From contig JAUXDF010000252.1 in the NCBI GenBank assembly GCA_030618505.1, forward strand, positions 1 through 5,216: a DNA stretch of 5,216 nt, given 5' to 3'. The DNA is from Spongiibacteraceae bacterium. Its GTDB lineage: Bacteria > Pseudomonadota > Gammaproteobacteria > Pseudomonadales > PIVM01. The notes under the pieces were generated by a model that made no database searches, was not told the DNA's origin, and saw only the letters and a list, made by a program, of their open reading frames with translations. Position numbers and translations under genes: made by a program. Below are positions 1-4,922 of this stretch, piece after piece; position 1 is the first letter of the stretch; each line of letters starts with the position of its first letter.

Positions 1-8
1 AAGATTAA

Positions 9-44
9 AAATGCGCATTTCAAGCTATTTTATATCGTCGATAT
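9..44. promoter_or_regulatory. Two palindromes in the nosZ leader
   Basis: The 59 bases before nosZ hold two perfect dyads. AAATGCGCATTT (9-20) is a 12-bp palindrome. ATATCG-T-CGATAT (32-44) has 6-bp arms around one central base and ends 4 bases before the ribosome binding site. Neither resembles the FNR/DNR consensus TTGAT-N4-ATCAA that often controls nos genes. They could be operator sites or chance AT-rich symmetry. A promoter cannot be placed because the window starts too close to the gene. Confidence 0.25.
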
Positions 45-48
45 GAGT

Positions 49-55
49 AGGGGAG
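49..55 (+). promoter_or_regulatory. Ribosome binding site of nosZ
   Basis: AGGGGAG lies four bases before the ATG at 60. The spacing is somewhat short, but this is the only purine-rich Shine-Dalgarno-like block in the leader. It supports the ATG at 60, which also gives a complete signal peptide. Confidence 0.65.
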
Positions 56-59
56 ACTA

Positions 60-2360
60 ATGAGAACTCAAATCAACCGAGTACTAACGGGAATTGCAGG
101 TGTATGCCTGGGCATGTCAGCTGCAACCGCGGCAACAGCAGCAACTGAAATTGAAAAGGTCATGAAAGACCGTGGTCTGACAGAGAAAAATCTCTTGGCA
201 GCCGCCCAAACATACACGCCTACTGGCGGTCGTGATGAGTACATTGCTTTTGCCTCTGGTGGGCAAAGTGGTCATGTTATCGTCTACGGCATCCCTTCAA
301 TGCGGATCCTCAAGTATATTGGCGTGTTTACGCCGGAGCCTTGGCAGGGTTATGGCTTTGACGAAGAGTCAAAGGCCGTGTTGGCGCAGGGTAATATTCA
401 TGGCAAGGAGATCACCTATGGTGATACCCACCACCCGGCCTTTACCGAGACCAAGGGTGAGTACGATGGCCAATATTTATTTATCAATGACAAGGCTAAT
501 CCTCGTATTGCTTTGATTGATCTGAAAGATTTTGAAACCAAGCAGATCGTGGTCAACCCGGTTTTCAAGAGCTCCCACGGTGGTGCTTTTGTTTCACCTA
601 ATTCTGAATATGTGATTGAGGCTGCACAGTATCCAGCGCCCTTCACTAACGAATATGTGCCTCTTGAGCAGTTTAACGAAAAATACCGTGGTGGTATGAC
701 CTATTGGAAGTTTGAGCGTAAAGACGGTCATGGCCGAATTAACGTCGAGAAATCCTTTACGGTGCAGGCACCTCCCTATAGTCAGGATCTTTCCGACTTC
801 GGTAAAAATGCCAGTGACGGCTGGTCTTTCACTAACTCATTCTGTACCGAGCGTTATGTTGGCGGTATTGAAAAGGGACGTCCTCCCTATGAGGCTGGTT
901 GCTCCCAGAAAGACACTGACTTTCTGCACGTGGTTAACTGGAGAAAAGCGGAGAAGCTGATTCGTGCCGGTAAGGGTGTAAGAATCAACGATCACGATGT
1001 GTTGACTGTTGAGACCGCCGCTAAAGAAGGTGTGTTGTTCCTGATTCCTGAGCCCAAAAGCCCTCACGGCGTTGATGTTTCCCCCGATGGTGAGAGCATT
1101 ATTGTTTCCGGTAAGTTAGACACCCATACTTCGGTGTATAGCTTTGCCAAGATTCAAAAGGCGATTAAGGATAAGAAATTCGAAGGTAAAGACCCTTACG
1201 GAATTCCCATTATCAAGATGCAGGACGCACTGGCTCGCCAGGTTGAGTTGGGCTTAGGACCTTTGCATACACAGTATGACGCTAAAGAGTGTATTGCTTA
1301 TACTTCCTTGTATGTTGATTCCATGGTCGGTAAATGGAACTACTGTGAAGGCAAACTGTTAGAGAAGATCTCCATTCACTACAACATTGGTCACTTGATG
1401 ACAATGGAAGGTGATTCTGTATCTCCCGATGGCAAGTACCTTGTTTCCTTGAATAAACTGGCGATTGATCGTTTTAACCCGGTTGGCCCTCTGCATCCCC
1501 AGAATCACCAGCTGATTAACATCAGTGGTGACAAGATGGAGCTGATGTACGATATGGCTATCCCGCTGGGTGAGCCTCACTATGCGGTTGCTATCAGGGC
1601 TGACAAGCTTAAGCCGGTTATCAGGTATAAGTCTGGCTGGAACAGCCGTACTGACTCTCGCTCCAAGTTCAAGACCCGCGCGGGTCGTGAGAAGACAGTT
1701 CGCACTCCCGGCAAGGTTGAGATATTTGGCACCACTATTCGCTCACACATCACACCTGAAACTATTGAAGCTGAAGTGGGTGATGAGATTGTTCTTCACT
1801 TGACTAACCTTGAGCGTGCGCAGGATGAGACCCACGGTTTTGCGATTTACGGTCACAATGTCAACTTATCCCTGGAGCCAGGCAAAACGGTAACAGCGCG
1901 TTTTATCGTAGAAAAAGAGGGTGTTTATCCTTATTACTGCACCGAGTTCTGTTCAGCACTGCACCTGGAGATGGAAGGGTATCTGCTTGTTAAACCTAAG
2001 GGTTACAAAGCGGTTGCTGGTGAGATTGAAGAGGGCACCAAATACACCCAGGCTGATTATGACAAGCAGGTTAAAACCAATGTCGCAACTCAAGAGGTTG
2101 TTGACTCTGTGGTTGCCTTTATTACCAGCCATAACTACAAGGATTTCCCTGAAGTTGTATCCTTGGTAGAAGACGCGACTGATCAGCTGGGTTTTGCTAC
2201 TGAAGCAAAAACCAAGTCTGAGAAGTTTGCTGCTGATAAGGATTGGCAGAATGCCACTTTATGGGCGGGTCAGTGGTGGCAGTATCAGGTGAAGACAGCT
2301 GATATTGGCTTGCGAGCTAAAACCTTCCTGGAGCAAAATGGCGCCAAGAAGATTAAGTAA
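60..2360 (+). CDS. nosZ: Sec-dependent (clade II-type) nitrous-oxide reductase
   Basis: Periplasmic enzyme that reduces N2O to N2, the last step of denitrification (766 aa). Residues 1 to about 28 form a Sec-type signal peptide with no twin-arginine motif, which together with the sequence style points to clade II. A seven-bladed propeller follows. Its CuZ ligands are all visible: H124 and H125 (DTHHP), H173 (SSHGG), H336 (SPHGVDV), H403 (GPLHTQYD), H445 (NIGHLM) and H507 (GEPHYA). The cupredoxin domain (about 550-645) carries the CuA ligands H592, C627, E629 (backbone), C631, H635 and M638 in CTEFCSALHLEM. Glu replaces the Trp of Pseudomonas-type enzymes, as in cytochrome oxidase subunit II. 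Residues about 646-766 are a charged, probably helical tail without a CXXCH heme motif; some epsilonproteobacterial clade II enzymes carry a cytochrome c domain there instead. Two cytochrome c genes downstream are likely donors. Maturation genes are not in the window. Confidence 0.97.
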   Translation: MRTQINRVLTGIAGVCLGMSAATAATAATEIEKVMKDRGLTEKNLLAAAQTYTPTGGRDEYIAFASGGQSGHVIVYGIPSMRILKYIGVFTPEPWQGYGFDEESKAVLAQGNIHGKEITYGDTHHPAFTETKGEYDGQYLFINDKANPRIALIDLKDFETKQIVVNPVFKSSHGGAFVSPNSEYVIEAAQYPAPFTNEYVPLEQFNEKYRGGMTYWKFERKDGHGRINVEKSFTVQAPPYSQDLSDFGKNASDGWSFTNSFCTERYVGGIEKGRPPYEAGCSQKDTDFLHVVNWRKAEKLIRAGKGVRINDHDVLTVETAAKEGVLFLIPEPKSPHGVDVSPDGESIIVSGKLDTHTSVYSFAKIQKAIKDKKFEGKDPYGIPIIKMQDALARQVELGLGPLHTQYDAKECIAYTSLYVDSMVGKWNYCEGKLLEKISIHYNIGHLMTMEGDSVSPDGKYLVSLNKLAIDRFNPVGPLHPQNHQLINISGDKMELMYDMAIPLGEPHYAVAIRADKLKPVIRYKSGWNSRTDSRSKFKTRAGREKTVRTPGKVEIFGTTIRSHITPETIEAEVGDEIVLHLTNLERAQDETHGFAIYGHNVNLSLEPGKTVTARFIVEKEGVYPYYCTEFCSALHLEMEGYLLVKPKGYKAVAGEIEEGTKYTQADYDKQVKTNVATQEVVDSVVAFITSHNYKDFPEVVSLVEDATDQLGFATEAKTKSEKFAADKDWQNATLWAGQWWQYQVKTADIGLRAKTFLEQNGAKKIK

Positions 2361-2380
2361 CGGTGGTTGTTAGTTGAGCT

Positions 2381-2530
2381 GTAACTATTCAGCATAATGA
2401 AATAAATATTCTGAACTCACCACTTTCGTCATCCCCGAAGTGTTTTGTCGGGGATCCAGAGTTCTGCAAACTGGATTCCGGCTAAAAGACTGCCGGAATG
2501 ACGAACTTTGTGCCTTTGCTGAATAGTTAC
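2381..2530. mobile_element. IS66-type MITE, non-coding, 150 bp
   Basis: The ends are perfect 14-bp inverted repeats: GTAACTATTCAGCA (2381-2394) and TGCTGAATAGTTAC (2517-2530). They are bracketed by an exact 8-bp duplication, GTTGAGCT. Termini starting GTAA with an 8-bp duplication are family traits of IS66 elements, so I read this as a miniature element once moved in trans by an IS66-family transposase. It has no coding capacity. Most of its interior is a complex palindrome (2425-2505). It sits in the 3' untranslated region of nosZ, 20 bases after the stop codon. The boundaries are seen directly; the IS66 assignment is inference from termini and duplication length. Confidence 0.85.
2425..2505. 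repeat. Cloverleaf-forming palindromic repeat inside the MITE
   Basis: The outer stem TTCGTCAT (2425-2432) pairs with ATGACGAA (2498-2505). Inside are two long arms: ATCCCCGA (2431-2438) with TCGGGGAT (2448-2455), and ATTCCGGC (2475-2482) with GCCGGAAT (2492-2499). A short middle arm is CCAG (2456-2459) with CTGG (2471-2474). Repeats of the form GTCATCCCCG...GGATCC...GGATTCC...GGAATGAC are dispersed in many proteobacterial genomes. A short direct repeat ACTTT (2422-2426, 2505-2509) overlaps both ends and may be a trace of separate insertion, but it is too short to be sure. No U-tract follows any arm, so none looks like an intrinsic terminator. Confidence 0.8.
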
Positions 2531-2536
2531 GTTGAG

Positions 2537-2570
2537 CTTAAGGGTGGCTAGCGCTACCCTTAAGTTTTTT
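2537..2570 (+). terminator. Intrinsic terminator of nosZ, displaced by the MITE
   Basis: CTTAAGGGT (2537-2545) pairs perfectly with ACCCTTAAG (2556-2564). The stem continues inward with G-T, G-C and C-G pairs to a TAGC tetraloop, giving 12 pairs in all, and six T residues follow (2565-2570). It should stop transcription from nosZ. The MITE lies between the gene and this hairpin, so the terminator now sits about 180 bases after the nosZ stop codon instead of about 20. Confidence 0.9.
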
Positions 2571-2577
2571 AATAAAC

Positions 2578-2605
2578 AGCACTTTATAGTTTGAACTGTA
2601 GTGCT
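2578..2605. promoter_or_regulatory. Promoter/operator candidate before the monoheme cytochrome gene
   Basis: Only 50 bases separate the nosZ terminator from the next ATG. They contain a -10-like TATAGT (2585-2590) without a good -35 match, and an imperfect dyad of AGCACT (2578-2583) with AGTGCT (2600-2605), with AGTT/AACT nested inside. A promoter is expected here because a strong terminator precedes it, but the sequence match is weak. Read-through from nosZ is the alternative. Confidence 0.25.
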
Positions 2606-2611
2606 AAGGAG
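2606..2611 (+). promoter_or_regulatory. Ribosome binding site fixing the start at 2621
   Basis: AAGGAG lies nine bases before the ATG at 2621. It decides in favour of that start over the in-frame TTG at 2591, which would put the Shine-Dalgarno sequence inside the coding region and add ten polar residues ahead of the signal peptide. Confidence 0.85.
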
Positions 2612-2620
2612 AATGACAGT

Positions 2621-2947
2621 ATGAAAACTCTTAAATTGGTTTCTATCGCAGTGATGGCAGCTGCTGTTTCTGTACCGGCTTTGGCTTTGGATGGCGAAGC
2701 ACTGTTTAAAAACCCTTCAAAGGGTGGTTGTATGGCATGCCATGGCGCCGAGGGTAAGAAGCCCTTAATGACGATGTATCCCAAGCTGGCCGGGCAAAAT
2801 GCTGATTATATGTTTGCGCAGATGAAGGATATTAAATCTGGCAAACGTAATAATGGCATGGCGGCGGCGATGAAGGGTATTATGCCGATGGTTAATGAAG
2901 AAGAGATGAAGGCCATTGCGGATTATCTTTCTAAGGTAGCTCCTTGA
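2621..2947 (+). CDS. Exported monoheme class I cytochrome c
   Basis: A 108-residue periplasmic electron carrier. Residues 1 to about 22 are a Sec signal peptide: KTLK basic start, alanine/valine-rich core, and cleavage near PALA-LDG. The heme c attachment motif CMACH is at 37-41, followed by the YPKLAGQ stretch (53-59) typical of c4/c553-like cytochromes. The axial methionine is probably M88 in GIMPMV, though M80, M84 and M90 are nearby. The C-terminal helix EEMKAIADYLSKV is the usual class I ending. The short heme-to-end distance marks a single-domain protein. It follows nosZ and precedes a diheme cytochrome gene after a 48-base gap, so it is probably a donor to the NosZ CuA site, comparable in role to the NosC cytochromes of other clade II clusters. 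Orthology to a named NosC is not established here. Confidence 0.93.
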   Translation: MKTLKLVSIAVMAAAVSVPALALDGEALFKNPSKGGCMACHGAEGKKPLMTMYPKLAGQNADYMFAQMKDIKSGKRNNGMAAAMKGIMPMVNEEEMKAIADYLSKVAP

Positions 2948-2995
2948 TTTGAATATTGGAGCTGACGTTTTATCAAATAGAGATAAGTGAGAACT

Positions 2996-3727
2996 ATGAG
3001 ATTTAATAAAGTGATAAAGGGCATCACTCTGGTTGTAGGCATTGCGGCTATCAACCTGTCAGCGACAAGTTTGCTGCAGGCCGCCGAGATGGCGTCCTGG
3101 AATGCCGGCGGTGGTGAGAAAGACGATGTGATGAAACTCAAACCTGATCTGGAAAATGGTTTGGAGGTCTTTGAGGTGTGTGCCGCGTGTCATTACCCTG
3201 AAGGCTGGGGTACCAAAGAGGGTACTTTCCCCCAGTTGGCTGGACAGCACAGAACCGTATTGATTAAGCAGTTGGCCGATATCCGTGCGAAAAACAGGGA
3301 TAATCCGACCATGTATCCTTTTGCTTTGCCTGAAGCGATCGGTGATGCACAGGCTTTGGCAGATGTGACTGCTTATATTGCGACCCTGCCGATGAACCCA
3401 GACAATGGTGTGGGTGATGGTAAGGATCTTGCGCTGGGAGAGCGGTTATACAAAGACAACTGTGTTGAGTGCCATGGCGACAAGGGTGAAGGTAAAGCGG
3501 ATAAGTTCTATCCTCGAATTCAGGCCCAGCACTACAACTACATGCTGCGTCAGTTTGAGTGGATTCGTGATAAAAAACGCCGTAATGCTAACCCGGAGAT
3601 GGTTAAGCAGATTGCAGGCTTTAGCGACAAAGATATGAAGGCAGTGATTGACTATGTTTCTCGTATCAAACCCCCCAAGAAGGATCTGGCTGAATCGAAG
3701 GATTGGTTAAACCCTGACTTTGATTAA
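2996..3727 (+). CDS. Exported diheme cytochrome c, c4-like
   Basis: A 243-residue periplasmic protein of two fused class I cytochrome c domains. Residues 1 to about 30 form a Sec signal peptide (cleavage near LLQAA-E). Domain 1 has CAACH at 62-66, FPQLAGQH (78-85) and a likely axial Met at 106. Domain 2 has CVECH at 156-160, YPRIQAQH (172-179) and a likely axial Met at 202. Both end in an aromatic-containing helix (VTAYIATL and VIDYVSRI). A lysine- and aspartate-rich tail follows. I chose the ATG at 2996, with AAGTGAG just upstream, over the in-frame GTG at 2987, which only adds three residues. It is probably cotranscribed with the monoheme gene and serves electron delivery towards NosZ. Membrane anchoring is not evident beyond the signal peptide. 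Confidence 0.92.
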   Translation: MRFNKVIKGITLVVGIAAINLSATSLLQAAEMASWNAGGGEKDDVMKLKPDLENGLEVFEVCAACHYPEGWGTKEGTFPQLAGQHRTVLIKQLADIRAKNRDNPTMYPFALPEAIGDAQALADVTAYIATLPMNPDNGVGDGKDLALGERLYKDNCVECHGDKGEGKADKFYPRIQAQHYNYMLRQFEWIRDKKRRNANPEMVKQIAGFSDKDMKAVIDYVSRIKPPKKDLAESKDWLNPDFD

Positions 3728-3741
3728 GTGTTTGTTCTTTT

Positions 3742-3771
3742 CGGCGCTTTCTACTTGAAAGCGCCGTTTTT
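3742..3771 (+). terminator. Intrinsic terminator after the cytochrome genes
   Basis: CGGCGCTTTC (3742-3751) pairs perfectly with GAAAGCGCCG (3757-3766) around a five-base loop. Five T residues follow directly and another T-run comes at 3774-3778. It lies 14 bases after the diheme cytochrome stop codon and closes the respiratory operon. Confidence 0.93.
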
Positions 3772-3803
3772 CGTTTTTATTTCTCGATAGCCTGTTTACT
3801 GCA

Positions 3804-3909
3804 GGGTTGGGGTGAGGGCGTAGTCCTATAAATCCCTCATCCCAGCCTTCTCCTTTATGCCCGCTTTTTGGGTGCCAAGGAGAAGGGACTAAAAGCCGAG
3901 ATTCGGCTT
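3804..3909. repeat. REP/BIME-like cluster of three hairpins
   Basis: Hairpin 1: GGTTGGGGTGAGGG (3805-3818) pairs, with two G-T wobbles, with CCCTCATCCCAGCC (3834-3847). Hairpin 2: CCTTCTCCTT (3846-3855) pairs perfectly with AAGGAGAAGG (3877-3886), with further GCCC/GGGT pairing in its loop. Hairpin 3: AAGCCGA (3893-3899) pairs with TCGGCTT (3903-3909) around a three-base loop. The CCCTCACCCCAACC-type sequence, read on the minus strand, resembles a repeat scattered through intergenic regions of many bacteria. No U-tract follows, so these look like repeat palindromes and not terminators. Confidence 0.65.
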
Positions 3910-4070
3910 AACTAAGTGCCATTCGGGTCAGAGTCTTTGATTGTTAGCCCATAAACCTATCGCTTTTAAAACTTCTCCCGCTTAACCATGGATTATGCCG
4001 CGCTCCCGAGCTTATTGCCATTATAGAGTACGATAGGGAGCACTGGAGGGGATCTTTTTTGGTCTACCTG
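3910..4070. other. Intergenic stretch without a recognisable gene
   Basis: Together with the hairpin cluster this fills the gene-free interval between the cytochrome operon and the minus-strand pair. It contains one copy of the CAGAGTCTTTGATT repeat. It also has long-range inverted pairs CCTATCG (3956-3962) with CGATAGG (4031-4037) and GCTCCC (4002-4007) with GGGAGC (4036-4041), both weak. No reading frame with family features was found on either strand, and I see no convincing terminator for the DUF2442 gene. Confidence 0.5.
3925..3950. repeat. Direct repeat copy 1 (GGGTCAGAGTCTTTGATT...GCCC)
   Basis: It shares the exact 14-mer CAGAGTCTTTGATT (3929-3942) with a second copy at 4829-4842, and flanking GGG and GCCC are kept in both. 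The two core copies are exactly 900 bases apart and bracket the DUF4160-DUF2442 pair. The short GGG...CCC ends make each copy weakly palindromic. Confidence 0.75.
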
Positions 4071-4358
4071 CTAAGAGATGTAACCCCACTGTTTAAATTG
4101 TGACTGCAGCTCAGGTTCATGCTTAAAGGCTTGAAAATAGATGTACTCCGGGGCCAAATCAGCTCCATTTGGCCAGACTATAGTTTCCAGCTCTTCATCA
4201 ACTTGAAGCCTGGAAAACGAGGTTTTATTTCTTAGTGATTCAAATACTGGCCCTTTTAAAGCCTCTGCCAAATCAGCAATGCCCTTTTTTCCATTATTGA
4301 ACGATACCTCCACTCTATAGTCTTCTATGTGCTTTGCCGCAGTGACATGAAGAAACAT
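4071..4358 (-). CDS. DUF2442 domain protein, partner of the DUF4160 gene
   Basis: A 95-residue soluble protein recognised as DUF2442 by its start (MFLHVTAAK), the N-G-K-x-G-x-x-DL region (22-30), GPVFESLR (36-43) and the signature VWPNGADLAPEYIY (61-74). The tail after residue 75 is longer than the signature region needs and has no known motif. The start lies five bases after the stop of the DUF4160 gene, with GGAG (4370-4367) overlapping the end of that gene, so translation is probably coupled. DUF2442 and DUF4160 genes recur as neighbours in bacteria and are widely suspected to form a toxin-antitoxin-like module; a DUF2442 domain is also known fused to a DNA-binding helix-turn-helix (Nitrosomonas NE0471). 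Which partner would neutralise which is not shown by the sequence. No proven function. Confidence 0.9.
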   Translation of the reverse strand: MFLHVTAAKHIEDYRVEVSFNNGKKGIADLAEALKGPVFESLRNKTSFSRLQVDEELETIVWPNGADLAPEYIYFQAFKHEPELQSQFKQWGYIS

Positions 4359-4363
4359 ACCAT

Positions 4364-4621
4364 TTACTCCAGGGGTTCTATTGAGTTTGGCGCTTCATTT
4401 TTTTGACACAGCGCCCAATCTTCAATTAATTCGTCTTTGTGACACTCATACCACTCAAGAACATGACGTAATGCTCGCCTAGGAAATTTGCCCTCAACAA
4501 CACCAGTAAGAATATTGACGATGATTTCATATTCGCCATATTTGGCGTGAAAATGCGGAGGAGCATGATCATCCCAGTACATGGCTATTACGATTCCAAG
4601 AAATCTGCTTATTATCGGCAT
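4364..4621 (-). CDS. DUF4160 domain protein, first gene of the pair
   Basis: An 85-residue soluble protein that matches DUF4160 over its full length. It begins MPIISRFLGIVIAMY, followed by the signature DDHAPPHFHAKYGEYE (17-32) with three histidines (H19, H23, H25), then a V-E-G-K-F-PRRAL segment (42-51), and ends in a helix with EWYECHKDELIEDW. The histidine-rich signature suggests a metal or nucleic-acid site, but this is inference; the family has no established activity. The ATG at 4621 is the family's normal start, yet no clear Shine-Dalgarno sequence precedes it, which suggests poor or leaderless-like initiation. The gene runs into DUF2442 with a five-base gap and is the first gene of that two-gene unit. 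The two genes lie between 900-bp-spaced repeats. Confidence 0.92.
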   Translation of the reverse strand: MPIISRFLGIVIAMYWDDHAPPHFHAKYGEYEIIVNILTGVVEGKFPRRALRHVLEWYECHKDELIEDWALCQKNEAPNSIEPLE

Positions 4622-4824
4622 ACAATGGGTTGGCTTGATCTGTTGTTGTTTGTCGGACAGGCTCTTGCTTGTCGAGCATCTAGCGTTAGCTTGCTTCTAG
4701 GCCTATCGGAGTATATCAAACCTTTCCTATTCACGCTTGATGTTCGTAAGCGCAAATTAAACCCGCCTAGCACCGCCATCCAAGGCGCTATAGTATTCCC
4801 TTATCAATACGCCAATAATCAATA
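4622..4824. other. Upstream region of the DUF4160-DUF2442 pair
   Basis: No gene is supported here. Read on the minus strand towards the pair there is a -10-like TATACT (4715-4710), about 90 bases before the ATG, with only a poor -35 match. A near-palindrome CTAGCGTTAGC lies at 4680-4690. The promoter of the pair must lie in or beyond this region. Confidence 0.3.
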
Positions 4825-4851
4825 GGGGCAGAGTCTTTGATTATTTTGCCC
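4825..4851. repeat. Direct repeat copy 2 (GGGGCAGAGTCTTTGATT...GCCC)
   Basis: Second copy of the CAGAGTCTTTGATT core (4829-4842). GGGCA (4826-4830) and TGCCC (4847-4851) form a 5-bp inverted pair around it, so the unit is a small palindrome-bounded repeat. Motifs of the type GGGGTCAGAGTC are often seen near REP-associated or IS200-like transposase genes in gammaproteobacteria. No such gene is visible here, so that link is only recollection-based inference. Confidence 0.7.
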
Positions 4852-4922
4852 GCAAGGCTGTGTCGCCAATGTACCTTTTCCTTGATTTCGCGTGAGCTCA
4901 ATTAAGGCTACGAGTAGTTTAC

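Larger units (their letters stand above)
2373..2538. repeat. 8-bp target-site duplication GTTGAGCT (2373-2380 and 2531-2538)
   Basis: GTTGAGCT occurs directly outside both ends of the 150-bp inverted-repeat element. The copies are identical, as expected for a fairly recent transposition. Eight bases is the duplication length characteristic of the IS66 family. Removing the element and one copy joins the nosZ 3' end directly to its terminator stem, which begins at 2537 within the right-hand copy. Confidence 0.85.

Noticed and set aside
60..140. Twin-arginine (Tat) signal on NosZ
   Set aside because: No RR pair is present in the N-terminal region; it has a simple basic start and hydrophobic core of the Sec type.
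232..2169. Several short open frames on both strands within nosZ
   Set aside because: They are shadows of the nosZ coding frame, with no independent start signals or recognisable domains.
2433..2499. MITE hairpin arms as intrinsic terminators
   Set aside because: No T-run follows the stems in either direction; the real terminator is the separate hairpin at 2537-2570.
2591..2620. TTG start for the monoheme cytochrome
   Set aside because: It would place AAGGAG inside the gene and add polar residues in front of the signal peptide; the ATG at 2621 fits both signals.
2584..3638. Short open frames antisense to, or out of frame with, the two cytochrome genes
   Set aside because: They overlap convincingly annotated cytochromes with CXXCH motifs and signal peptides; their own products have no features.
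4547..4825. Plus-strand open frame of 92 codons overlapping the DUF4160 start and its upstream region
   Set aside because: It begins antisense inside the well-supported DUF4160 gene, lacks a ribosome binding site, has no family features, and runs into the repeat.
3925..4851. CRISPR array
   Set aside because: Only two repeat copies exist, 900 bases apart, with genes between them; there is no regular repeat-spacer spacing.
4622..4860. Integron attC site flanking the small gene pair
   Set aside because: Sequences such as GTTAGCT, GTTGGCT and GTTAGCC do not match the GTTRRRY core, and no matching RYYYAAC partner was found.
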